Source of the DNA: Solirubrum puertoriconensis
GTDB lineage: Bacteria; Bacteroidota; Bacteroidia; Cytophagales; Hymenobacteraceae
Assembly (NCBI RefSeq): GCF_001483135.1
Contig: NZ_LNAL01000008.1
Coordinates: forward strand, 992,001 to 1,056,000
Direction: 5' to 3'
Length of the DNA: 64,000 nt
Shown: positions 7,393 through 14,864 of the stretch, in pieces
How positions within the stretch are numbered: the stretch's first letter is position 1
Layout of the letters: the number at the start of each line of letters is the position of its first letter
Position numbers and translations under genes: made by a program
Notes under the pieces: model-generated
What the model was told of the DNA's origin: nothing
Seen by the model: only the letters and a program-made list of their open reading frames with translations
Databases searched by the model: none

Positions 7393-9156
7393 ATGGCAGA
7401 TAACACGAAAAACCAGAACGACGCCAAGAACCAAAATTCCGGCTCTTCGCAAGGCGCTCAGGGCAGCACCTCTGGTACCGGTTCTACCAGCATGGGTTCC
7501 ACCACTTCGGGAGGTATGCAAGGCAGCACCGGCAACCAATCGGGTTCCTCTACTTCGGGCCTGACCAGCGGCAACAACGACAACAGCGGCCGCTCGTCAG
7601 GCTCAACTACTTCCAGCCAAGATCTAGCTTCGGCCTCTACCAGCATGGGCCAAGGCGGCCTAGGTGGTAACACCGGCGGCAGCACCTCGGGCAAGTCAGG
7701 CGGGTCTTCGTCGAGCAAGTCGGGCAGCAAATCGGCTACAGGCTCGACTTCGTCTTCCGCATCGGCCAAAAAATCGGGCAGCACCACCAAAGCTTCTTCG
7801 AGCAAAGGCGGTTCGTCGTCGGGCAAAAGCCAGAATAAAGACCAGAACCAATCGTCGGGCCAGCAGGGTAGCAATACCAGCATGGGCGGCAGCAACTACG
7901 GCGGCAACTTTGGCAACTCGATGGAGGGCAGCCACAACGACCGCGACCGTGACGAGAACATGTACAGCGGTGCTAGCCGCGGCGAGTACGGCTCGCACGG
8001 CATGGGCAACACCCAAGGTGGCTACGGCAACCAAAACCGCGACTTCGACACCCGCTCGCGCGGCGGCGAATACGGCCAGGATGGCTACAACCGCGGCGGC
8101 CAGGGCAACTCGTACGGCCAGTACGGCGGCCGCGACGAGTTTCAGGGCGGCGGTGGCTACGGCGGCCAAGGTGGCTACAGCGGCAACTACGGCCAGCAAA
8201 GCAACTACGGCGGCGGCATGAGCAACCAAGGCGGCTCGGGCATGCAAGGGGTCTACGGCCAGCAAGGCGGCAGCAACTTTGGCCAGCAGCGCCAAGGCCA
8301 CATGGATAGCCAGTATGGCCAGCGCGACTCGTACGGCTACCAAGAACGCGGCTACGGCCAGCAAGGCGGCAGCAATATGGGCGGCATGCAGGGCAACTAC
8401 GGCTCGCAGGGCGGCGATTACAGCGGCCGCAACTACGGCAGCGGAGGCGGCTACGGTGGCGGTATGCAAGGCGGCTACGGCCAGCAAGACGACTACCGCA
8501 GCTCCAACGACAACGGCTCGCGCTACGGCCGCGGCCAAGGCTACAGCAACGACTACGGCCGTTCGTCGATGGGCGGTGGCATGGGCAACCAAGGCGGCTA
8601 TGGCAACCAAGGTGGCATGAGCGGCCGCGGCCAGAATGACTACGGCCAGTACGGCAACCGCAACCAACGCGAAGATCAGGACCGCCAGTCCTCGCGCGGC
8701 GGCTACGATAACCAAGGCTACGGTGGCGGCGGCTACGGCGGTGGCCAAGGCGACTACGGCCGCAGCAACATGGGCGGCGGCAGCATGGGCGCTGGCTACG
8801 GCGGCGGCTACAACGACGACCGTTACGGCTCGGGCCGCTCGGGCTCGTCGTACGGCTCGCAGCAAGAAAACTACGGCTCGCGCAGCGGCTACAACGAAGG
8901 CCGCGGTGGCTACATGGGCAACTCGAGCCAGGGTTACGGCTCGCGGGGTGGCTCCTACAACGACCAGAACCCATCGGGCAGCAGCTCGCAAATGGGCTCG
9001 TCGTCGCGCGGGGCCGATAACTTCGAAGGCAACGACCGCAACCGCAACTACGGCCAGCAAAACCGCGGCAACTACCGCAACCAGGACAACGACGATTCGG
9101 ACTACGGCTCGGCACCCGGCCGCAACCGCGGCCGCGACAACGACGACCGTTACTAA
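7393..9156 (+). CDS. Low-complexity Gly/Ser/Tyr/Gln-rich protein
   Basis: This 587-residue protein has no signal peptide and no recognised domain. Residues 1-165 are Ser/Gly/Thr/Lys/Asn-rich with runs such as GSSSSKSGSKSATGS. From about residue 170 it is built of degenerate GGYGQQGG, NYGSQGG, GQYGGR and RGGYG units with scattered Arg and Asp. This composition resembles the prion-like [G/S]Y[G/S] and RGG regions of eukaryotic RNA-binding proteins, so condensate formation is conceivable but is only inferred. It ends RGRDNDDRY, a tail shared with the low-complexity protein at 53.9 kb. The reading frame is supported by third-position G/C bias and by a strong terminator right after the stop. Opposite-strand open frames here are artefacts of the repeats. 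Confidence 0.75.
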   Translation: MADNTKNQNDAKNQNSGSSQGAQGSTSGTGSTSMGSTTSGGMQGSTGNQSGSSTSGLTSGNNDNSGRSSGSTTSSQDLASASTSMGQGGLGGNTGGSTSGKSGGSSSSKSGSKSATGSTSSSASAKKSGSTTKASSSKGGSSSGKSQNKDQNQSSGQQGSNTSMGGSNYGGNFGNSMEGSHNDRDRDENMYSGASRGEYGSHGMGNTQGGYGNQNRDFDTRSRGGEYGQDGYNRGGQGNSYGQYGGRDEFQGGGGYGGQGGYSGNYGQQSNYGGGMSNQGGSGMQGVYGQQGGSNFGQQRQGHMDSQYGQRDSYGYQERGYGQQGGSNMGGMQGNYGSQGGDYSGRNYGSGGGYGGGMQGGYGQQDDYRSSNDNGSRYGRGQGYSNDYGRSSMGGGMGNQGGYGNQGGMSGRGQNDYGQYGNRNQREDQDRQSSRGGYDNQGYGGGGYGGGQGDYGRSNMGGGSMGAGYGGGYNDDRYGSGRSGSSYGSQQENYGSRSGYNEGRGGYMGNSSQGYGSRGGSYNDQNPSGSSSQMGSSSRGADNFEGNDRNRNYGQQNRGNYRNQDNDDSDYGSAPGRNRGRDNDDRY

Positions 9157-9179
9157 GCCAGCCTGAACTGAGCAAAACA

Positions 9180-9213
9180 AGAAAGGCCCCCGGCAACTGC
9201 CGGGGGCCTTTCT
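9180..9213. terminator. Bidirectional terminator, 16-bp stem
   Basis: AGAAAGGCCCCCGGCA pairs perfectly with 9198-9213. It sits between the convergent low-complexity gene and the NmrA-type reductase gene. Confidence 0.85.
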
Positions 9214-9255
9214 GCTTATTGGTGCTGCTGGCACCTAGGCGTTTGCCCAAGTAGC

Positions 9256-10134
9256 CTAGGCCGGCATCAGCTCGTGGCGGTGCTCCTGCGCAAACTCCTG
9301 AAAGCTGCGCGGCGGGCGGCCGGTTAGCTGCTCTACCGCGGGGGTGGTGCCAGCCAAGTGGCCAGCCTTGCCTAGGGCGTTCAGCTCCATCATGCTGTCA
9401 ACCATCCATTGTGGAGCGCCTTGCATGGCTTGGCGGGCGGCCGTTTCGGGCACATCAACGTACTGCACGGGGCGGCCCGTAGCTTGCCCGATAATGCCGG
9501 CTATTTCGGTGTGGTTTACGGCTTGCGGGCCGGTAAGCGTGTAGGCCTGGCCGTGGTGCTTGGCTACGTCGTCGGTAAGGATGGCGGCGGCTACTTCGGC
9601 AATGTCAAAGGCATCAATGTAGCTCATGCGGCCTTCGCCCAGCGGCAAGTAAATAGCGCCCTGCTCCCGGATGCTCTGGCCTTGGTAGTTCACGAAGTTC
9701 TGCATAAAGCTCGTAGGCCGCAGAATCACGTGCGATAGGCCGCTTTGCTCTAGGTACTGCTCCATTTGGCGGTGCCAGCGGCCCAGTTGAATACCAGGCT
9801 CCATATCGGCCCCGGCTGCCGAGAGCCTCACTACTTGTTGTACCCCAGCGGCTTTGGCAGCATCAACGAGTTGTTGGTTGATGATAAGCTGCTGGTCGGA
9901 GAAGGGCGTAAGCAAAAACACCCGATCGACGCCCGTAAAGGCCAACGGCAGGGAGGCCGGGCGGTGGTAATCAACCTCTACCAGCTGCACCTCGGGGTTG
10001 AAATGGCGCAGCCGGTCGCCTTTGATGATGGAGTGCACGGCTGCCCGGGTATTTACGCCGCGATTTATAAGTGCCCGAACAAGCTCGGAGCCAACGGTGC
10101 CGGTGGCGCCCGTTACAAGAATGGTTTCAGCCAT
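9256..10134 (-). CDS. NmrA-like NAD(P)-binding oxidoreductase
   Basis: A 292-residue single-domain atypical short-chain dehydrogenase. The N terminus ILVTGATGTVGSELV holds the TGxxGxxG dinucleotide-binding loop. FMQNFVNY and later LTGPQAVNHTEIA resemble NmrA/azoreductase-type proteins such as QorB. The usual Tyr-x-x-x-Lys catalytic pair is not obvious, which is normal for this group. It is probably a cytosolic quinone or NADPH-sensing reductase; its substrate cannot be read from sequence. It appears to be a single-gene unit. Confidence 0.85.
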   Translation of the reverse strand: MAETILVTGATGTVGSELVRALINRGVNTRAAVHSIIKGDRLRHFNPEVQLVEVDYHRPASLPLAFTGVDRVFLLTPFSDQQLIINQQLVDAAKAAGVQQVVRLSAAGADMEPGIQLGRWHRQMEQYLEQSGLSHVILRPTSFMQNFVNYQGQSIREQGAIYLPLGEGRMSYIDAFDIAEVAAAILTDDVAKHHGQAYTLTGPQAVNHTEIAGIIGQATGRPVQYVDVPETAARQAMQGAPQWMVDSMMELNALGKAGHLAGTTPAVEQLTGRPPRSFQEFAQEHRHELMPA

Positions 10135-10217
10135 AACAATTTGCGTTGGGGGATGAACAAAGCAGGCAGCTCCAAGAACTACTCCCTAGGGCCTGGCTTT
10201 GTTCAGGAAGGAGTGGG

Positions 10218-11102
10218 TTAGCGCTGGGCCACATCGGGCTTGAGGGCTACCTTAAACAGCTTGCCTTTTTCGTTGCTGACGACAAAGTCGTTTTGGTTCA
10301 CGAACACCAGCGCCTCAGCTTGCCCGCTCGATGGCATCGGAAAGCAGCTTTTGTCGCCATCGAAGAGCTTGGCGCCGGGTTGGCGCTTGATGAGGTACAC
10401 GTGCCCGTAGCCAAGCAGCGCCACCGTGCGGCCATCGGGGCTGATATCAGCCGAGGTAACCCAGGTATTTACCTGAATGCTGTCGGCGAGGCGTGCTACG
10501 TGGTTGCCGGGTTTAGCCGGCAGGTGGTACTCCTTCACCCAATTGCCCTTGCCGCGGTTTTTGGTGAAGAGGTACAGGCTGTCGTTGTGGAAGAAAAACG
10601 CCTCGCAATCAAAGTTCCGGAAGGGCTTTTTGGGCGGAAACTCGCGCTGATCGGGGTAGCGGAACTGGATGGTATCGAGCTGCGAAAACTGCGGCCCGCT
10701 GAGCTGGTAAATGCGCAAGTCGCGGCGCTTGTTGGTGTTGTTGCCGAAGTCGCCGATGTACAGCGTACCGCGCTGGCGGTCTTGGGCGAGGTCTTCCCAA
10801 TCCACGTTGTAGGCGCCGCGTACGGGGTGGGTACGGATCAGGTCGCCCTGCGGCGTTACAAGGTACAGCCAGGTGGTATTGCCGCCGTCGCCGTGCGTCC
10901 ACAGGTCGCCGGCCGGCGAGGCAACGGCCAGTCCCGAGCTTTCGACTACTTCGTCTTTGCGCAGCCGGCCCATCTGCTGCACGGTGTAATCTTTTCTGAT
11001 GCGGTCGAAGCCGCCGCGGGCATCTTGCTTGGTACAACCGCAGAGCACCGAGTGGAAGAAGATCAGAAAAGGCACCAGTTTGTCGCGAAGTACAAAAAGC
11101 AT
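10218..11102 (-). CDS. Beta-propeller-like lipoprotein
   Basis: A 294-residue protein with a short hydrophobic leader ending VLCGC (Cys at about residue 23), so probably a lipoprotein. The body has repeated beta-strand blades (GLAVASPAGDLWTHGDGGN, LIRTHPVRGAYNVDWEDLA, LYIGDFGNN, ALLGYGHVYLIKR), as in bacterial propeller or phytase/esterase-like sensors. NVDWEDLA with GDFGNN is a pattern seen in uncharacterised Bacteroidota proteins. The function is not known. It is the last gene of a minus-strand group, 112 bp after the helix-hairpin-helix gene. Confidence 0.72.
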   Translation of the reverse strand: MLFVLRDKLVPFLIFFHSVLCGCTKQDARGGFDRIRKDYTVQQMGRLRKDEVVESSGLAVASPAGDLWTHGDGGNTTWLYLVTPQGDLIRTHPVRGAYNVDWEDLAQDRQRGTLYIGDFGNNTNKRRDLRIYQLSGPQFSQLDTIQFRYPDQREFPPKKPFRNFDCEAFFFHNDSLYLFTKNRGKGNWVKEYHLPAKPGNHVARLADSIQVNTWVTSADISPDGRTVALLGYGHVYLIKRQPGAKLFDGDKSCFPMPSSGQAEALVFVNQNDFVVSNEKGKLFKVALKPDVAQR

Positions 11103-11214
11103 AGTTAGCTAGTGAAAAACGAAGGCTTAGGGCCAGTAATAACCTGCCGCTACTCGCAGCCTTACGAAAAGCACCCGCAAACGGCCAAATTCTGCCTTCA
11201 GGGCTAGGCGAAAA

Positions 11215-12189
11215 CTATAGACGAAGGTAGGGCAGCAGCTTCTGGTACGTGGTCTCGTCGATGATGCGGATTTTGCGCAGGTCGTCGGGCGTGCGGAAGG
11301 GGCCATGCTGGTTGCGGTAGGCCACAATCACGCGCGCCAGCCGCTTGCCTAGGTAGGGGTGTTGGCTGATTTCCTCGAACGAGCCGCTGTTCACGTCAAT
11401 GGCCGCGGGCTGGTAGCTGGGTGCCACGTAGGTATACTTGCGCAGGCTGTCTACGAGGTCGGGCGCATCGCGCAGGCTGTAAATTTCAGCTGCCTGACCA
11501 GGGCTGATGAAGCCACCCAGCCGCTCGCGGTACTCCACCACCCGCGCCGAGAGCTTGCGCCCGATGCCACGAATTTGCATCAGTTGCGTGGTGTCGGCCG
11601 AGTTGAGGTCGAAGGGCTGCAGGTTGCGCGGCTTGCGCGGAAACCTAGGCGCTTCGGAGTTGGCAAACGTGCGCTCGGGGTATCGGCTGGCAAAAGCCTG
11701 CTGTTCGCGCGGCGGCAGTTGCTCGGGCAAGAGCAGATAAGGCGCCAAGCGCTGGTAAGTGGTGTCGTGCAGGCCGTAAGCACGGCGAATCTGCTCCTTG
11801 GCCTTAAAGCCACCGATGGCGTTGCGGTACTTTACGAGGCGCTCGGCCAAAAAGCGCGGCAGCCCGCGGGCTTGCCAGCCGGTTTCGTCAACGGTGTTGG
11901 GGTTGAAAGGCGAAAGCGCGATGCGCGGCACCCGTGCATAGCCCGGCCGTGCGGGGTAGTTGTGCCTAGGTGCATTGGCGGGGCGAGCGGCGGCCAGCTC
12001 GGCAGCTAGTTGCTCGAGCTGTTGGCGGTCGGCTGCGGGGTCGTAGTAGGGGAGGGCCGGGCGGAGCAGTACCGGAGCGGCGAGCAGCCCCAGCATCAGC
12101 AGGAGCAACAACGCAAAGCCGTTGGTTTCGGCCCGCGAAAACCCAAAGTGGCGGCGTACAAATCGGCGGAGCGAATCGGGCACAGGCAT
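11215..12189 (-). CDS. Helix-hairpin-helix (ComEA-like) membrane-anchored protein
   Basis: A 324-residue protein with one N-terminal membrane segment (about residues 23-43) and then several helix-hairpin-helix units: FNPNTVDETGW...LPRFLAERLVKYR, FDLNSADTTQLMQIRGIGRK and IDVNSGSFEEISQHPYLGKR. The pattern (D/N)xNxA/S...L...GIG matches ComEA, a DNA-binding uptake protein. Having three units instead of one is common in Bacteroidota. It may bind DNA in the periplasm, but no other competence gene is in the window. Confidence 0.8.
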   Translation of the reverse strand: MPVPDSLRRFVRRHFGFSRAETNGFALLLLLMLGLLAAPVLLRPALPYYDPAADRQQLEQLAAELAAARPANAPRHNYPARPGYARVPRIALSPFNPNTVDETGWQARGLPRFLAERLVKYRNAIGGFKAKEQIRRAYGLHDTTYQRLAPYLLLPEQLPPREQQAFASRYPERTFANSEAPRFPRKPRNLQPFDLNSADTTQLMQIRGIGRKLSARVVEYRERLGGFISPGQAAEIYSLRDAPDLVDSLRKYTYVAPSYQPAAIDVNSGSFEEISQHPYLGKRLARVIVAYRNQHGPFRTPDDLRKIRIIDETTYQKLLPYLRL

Positions 12190-12285
12190 CAGCAGCTAAT
12201 ACAAACCCTAACTCAGCAGCAATACGCAGAACCGCCAAGCAAGTGTTTGGCTGTCGGGCCGAAAAAGTGCTTAGCGCACCTAGGG

Positions 12286-13212
12286 CTACTGCGGCAGCCG
12301 GTACACGCTCACACCGGCCGGCGTAAGCGTGTAGAGGAATTGCTCGCCCACAAGTACCTGCGTAACATCGGCGGTTGGTATGGACAGCAGGCGCTCTTTG
12401 GCGGTGTACACATCCACGAAATGCACTTGGCCGGCTTGCACGTAGTACAACTCGTTGCCGCGGAAACCCACCCAGCTAAGGCCGGGGTAGGGCAGCCGCT
12501 TGCGGTAGTTGCCTAGGTTGTCGAATACCCAAATGCCCGAGGTGCGGTCGACGAGGTACAGGTTGTTCTGGTATTCGCGCAGAAAGCGAAAATCGGGCTT
12601 GGTACGACCCAGCAGCAAATCGAGCGGCGTGCTGATGGTGAAGCGCTGCTGTTGCCCGCGGCCCAGCTGATTGAGCGTAAGGTTGCTCTCGTTCAGCAGC
12701 CAAATGTTGTCGTCGGGCGCGAGGGTAACGGTGCGCACCATGCCGCCCTCGGTAAGTTCGCTGAGGCGCGTGGAGCCAATGGGCGCCATAAACCGATCGA
12801 GCAACTGCAACTCCTGCCGGTCGTCGTAGAACACCAAAATTTTAGTGGTGTTCCAGGCTTCTACGGAAGCCGTGTGGCCCGGCAGCGGCGGCGAGTACAC
12901 AGCCAGCGGCTGTCCATCGGCCGCAAACTGGCGCAGGTTGTTTTGCGCGTCGGTAACGTACAGGTTGCCGCGGCGGTCGAGCGAAGCCGGTCCGGGCTTG
13001 GGCAAGGTGATGGAGCGTACCAGTGCAGGCGCCGCGGCCGTGGCTGCGGGCTGGCTAGCAGATGGTTGAGCGGCCGGGCGCACGGCTGCCGGCGCCGAGG
13101 GCGGCGTGGTGGCCGTTTGGGCGTGGCTGCCGTAGCTCAGGAGCAGCAGCGCACCTAGGGCGCAGCGGCCGGCATCAGCCTTTAAAGTGCTCCAGCGAGA
13201 GGTTGTTGCCAT
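12286..13212 (-). CDS. Secreted six-blade-propeller-like protein
   Basis: A 308-residue protein with a signal peptide (LGALLLLSYGSHAQ), then a Pro/Ala-rich linker (about residues 33-62), then propeller-type repeats: GPASLDRRGNLYVTDAQNNLRQF, ILVFYDDRQELQLLDRF, LYLVDRTSGIWVFDNLGN and FLYTLTPAGVSVYRLP. This fits NHL/SMP-30-like propellers. Its start overlaps the end of the lpxH-like gene by 38 bp, so the two are translated from one transcript. The function is unknown; envelope-associated by context. Confidence 0.75.
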   Translation of the reverse strand: MATTSRWSTLKADAGRCALGALLLLSYGSHAQTATTPPSAPAAVRPAAQPSASQPAATAAAPALVRSITLPKPGPASLDRRGNLYVTDAQNNLRQFAADGQPLAVYSPPLPGHTASVEAWNTTKILVFYDDRQELQLLDRFMAPIGSTRLSELTEGGMVRTVTLAPDDNIWLLNESNLTLNQLGRGQQQRFTISTPLDLLLGRTKPDFRFLREYQNNLYLVDRTSGIWVFDNLGNYRKRLPYPGLSWVGFRGNELYYVQAGQVHFVDVYTAKERLLSIPTADVTQVLVGEQFLYTLTPAGVSVYRLPQ

Positions 13213-13960
13213 CGTAAACGCCGTACGTGCAATAATTGACCCATTCGCCTAGGTTCACGTAGCGGCTGTTGGGGCCTACGGGTACATCGAGCGGCAGGTG
13301 GCGGTGCCCAAACACGTAAAAATCGTGGTGGAAGCGTTGCTCCAGCTCGCGGCAGTACACCAGCAACCACTCGTCGTCGCCGAGGTAAATATCGTCTTTG
13401 GCCGAGTTGCTGATGCGGCTGCGCTGGCTCCAGGCGTTGGCAATGCCGATGCCCACGTTGGGGTGAATGCGCGCAAACAACCACTGCGCTACCGGCGAGG
13501 CGAAGATGCACTTCAGTACCTTGTAGGTGTAGTCTTTCGGCCCGAGCCCGTCGCCGTGGCCCATGTGAAAGCGGTGCTGCCCGATGTCGAGGCTAACCGG
13601 GTGGCGCAACACCGGAATGCCCAGCTCTTGCGTGAAGTAGCCAAACATCCACATGTCGTGGTTGCCGGTGAAGAAGGTCACCGGAATACCGGAATCAACA
13701 AGTTCGGCGAGCTTGCCCTGCAGCCGGATAAAGCCGCGCGGAATGGCGTGGCGGTACTCAAACCAGAAATCGAAAATGTCGCCGACGAGGTAAATAGCCG
13801 CGGCATCCTGCGCGGCCCAATCGAGCCAGCGCACAATGCGCCGCTCCCGCTCCTGCGAGCTTTGGCGGCTGGGGGCACCTAGGTGAAAATCGGAAGCGAA
13901 GTATACCCGGCGGCCCGGTTCCAACAACACGGGGGGCAACTCAGGCAGAGGCGAGGTCAT
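13175..13960 (-). CDS. UDP-2,3-diacylglucosamine diphosphatase (LpxH-like metallophosphoesterase)
   Basis: A 261-residue metallophosphoesterase that would hydrolyse UDP-2,3-diacylglucosamine to lipid X in lipid A synthesis at the inner-membrane face. The metal-binding signatures are in order: DFHLG (Asp24, His26), GDIFDFW (about residue 60), GNHD, GHGD and GHRHLP. The ATG at 13960 is preferred; the in-frame start 30 codons upstream would run into lutC and lacks homologous character. It overlaps lutC by 20 bp upstream and the propeller gene by 38 bp downstream, forming a compact operon. Confidence 0.87.
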   Translation of the reverse strand: MTSPLPELPPVLLEPGRRVYFASDFHLGAPSRQSSQERERRIVRWLDWAAQDAAAIYLVGDIFDFWFEYRHAIPRGFIRLQGKLAELVDSGIPVTFFTGNHDMWMFGYFTQELGIPVLRHPVSLDIGQHRFHMGHGDGLGPKDYTYKVLKCIFASPVAQWLFARIHPNVGIGIANAWSQRSRISNSAKDDIYLGDDEWLLVYCRELEQRFHHDFYVFGHRHLPLDVPVGPNSRYVNLGEWVNYCTYGVYDGNNLSLEHFKG

Positions 13961-14594
13961 CCAGCAAAAACAAGGTGATACTGCGCGGGCCGTGCGCACC
14001 CAGTACCAACGTCTTTTCGATGTCGGCGGTGCGGCTCGGGCCCGTAGCAAGCGAAATCATGGAAGGCAGCTTGTCGGCGCCGTATTTGGTTTGCAGCAAC
14101 TGCAGGGCATCGCCAATATCGGCCACTACCTGCGATGCGCGGGCAAACACCAATTGCTGATCGGGGTAAATGCTCAGGCGCCGGCCACTAGCCGTGGCGG
14201 AGCCCAGCACCACCGAGCCAGTGCGGGCCACCAAGGCCTCGCAGGAGGTAAGGCCCGCATCGGCGTGGGCCAGAAACTCCGTCTCGTCGGCGGTGTGTAC
14301 AATGCCAGCGGCGTGCAGCAGCTTTTTCAGCTCGGGCTCCCACACAAACAAATGCTCGATGTTGCGCTCCTTTTTGTGGGCGTAGAGCAGATCGAAGAAG
14401 TGGTCTTCGGTGGCGCAGTAGTAAAACGTGCCGCCCACGCGCACAAAGCTTTCGGCAAACGCCACCACCAAATCGTCGGGCGGGGCGGCAAACAGCCGGG
14501 CCGAGAAATCGGGCGCGGTGGGCTGGTGCGGGCTGGGCTGCTGCAAGGCTTCGCGCACCCGCCGCAGAATGATGTCGCGGGAGGATTCGGGCAT
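13941..14594 (-). CDS. LutC/YkgG-family (LUD domain) protein
   Basis: A 217-residue LUD-domain protein. LutC is one subunit of the LutABC L-lactate oxidation complex, but in Bacteroidota a stand-alone gene is common and its role there is unclear. Family features are the central LTSCEALVARTGSVVLGS block and the C-terminal SLATGPSRTADIEKTLVLGAHGP block, both typical of the YkgG branch. No lutA or lutB is nearby. It is the first gene of the lutC-lpxH-propeller operon. Confidence 0.85.
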   Translation of the reverse strand: MPESSRDIILRRVREALQQPSPHQPTAPDFSARLFAAPPDDLVVAFAESFVRVGGTFYYCATEDHFFDLLYAHKKERNIEHLFVWEPELKKLLHAAGIVHTADETEFLAHADAGLTSCEALVARTGSVVLGSATASGRRLSIYPDQQLVFARASQVVADIGDALQLLQTKYGADKLPSMISLATGPSRTADIEKTLVLGAHGPRSITLFLLDDLASA

Positions 14595-14796
14595 GCCACA
14601 AAGCTAAGGATTACCGCTCGCGAATCACTTTAGGAACTAGCATCGCTAGCGGTAAGCAGCATTTCCTGGGCTTTAAGCTGAGAATTGCTTCAAGGGTAAT
14701 TATGCCCCACCGGAATGCCGAGCAGCTAGCCGCTGCACGGAGCGCAGCGCGGAGAAATCCTATCGGAACGGAAATATTAAAAATATGCTTTCTGGA

Positions 14797-14832
14797 TTTT
14801 TGAACAAGCTCGACAGCTGAGCATATTTATTG
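14797..14832 (+). promoter_or_regulatory. Probable promoter of the T9SS propeller protein gene
   Basis: TTTTTG at 14797-14802 is followed after 21 bp by TATTTATTG, close to the Bacteroidota -33/-7 pattern (TTTG, 19-21, TAnnTTTG). It lies 33 bp before the ATG. Confidence 0.45.
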
Positions 14833-14864
14833 TTCGCATTTCATTTTCTCTCAACCCTTACCGC

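Noticed and set aside
7696-9250. Long antisense open frames (Ala/Val-rich and Arg/Cys-rich) opposite the low-complexity gene
   Set aside because: They are frame shadows of GGC/TAC-type codon repeats; composition is biologically implausible and the sense strand has the leader and terminator.
11127-11327. Small minus-strand frame overlapping the end of the helix-hairpin-helix gene
   Set aside because: An out-of-frame shadow of the real gene with no independent support.
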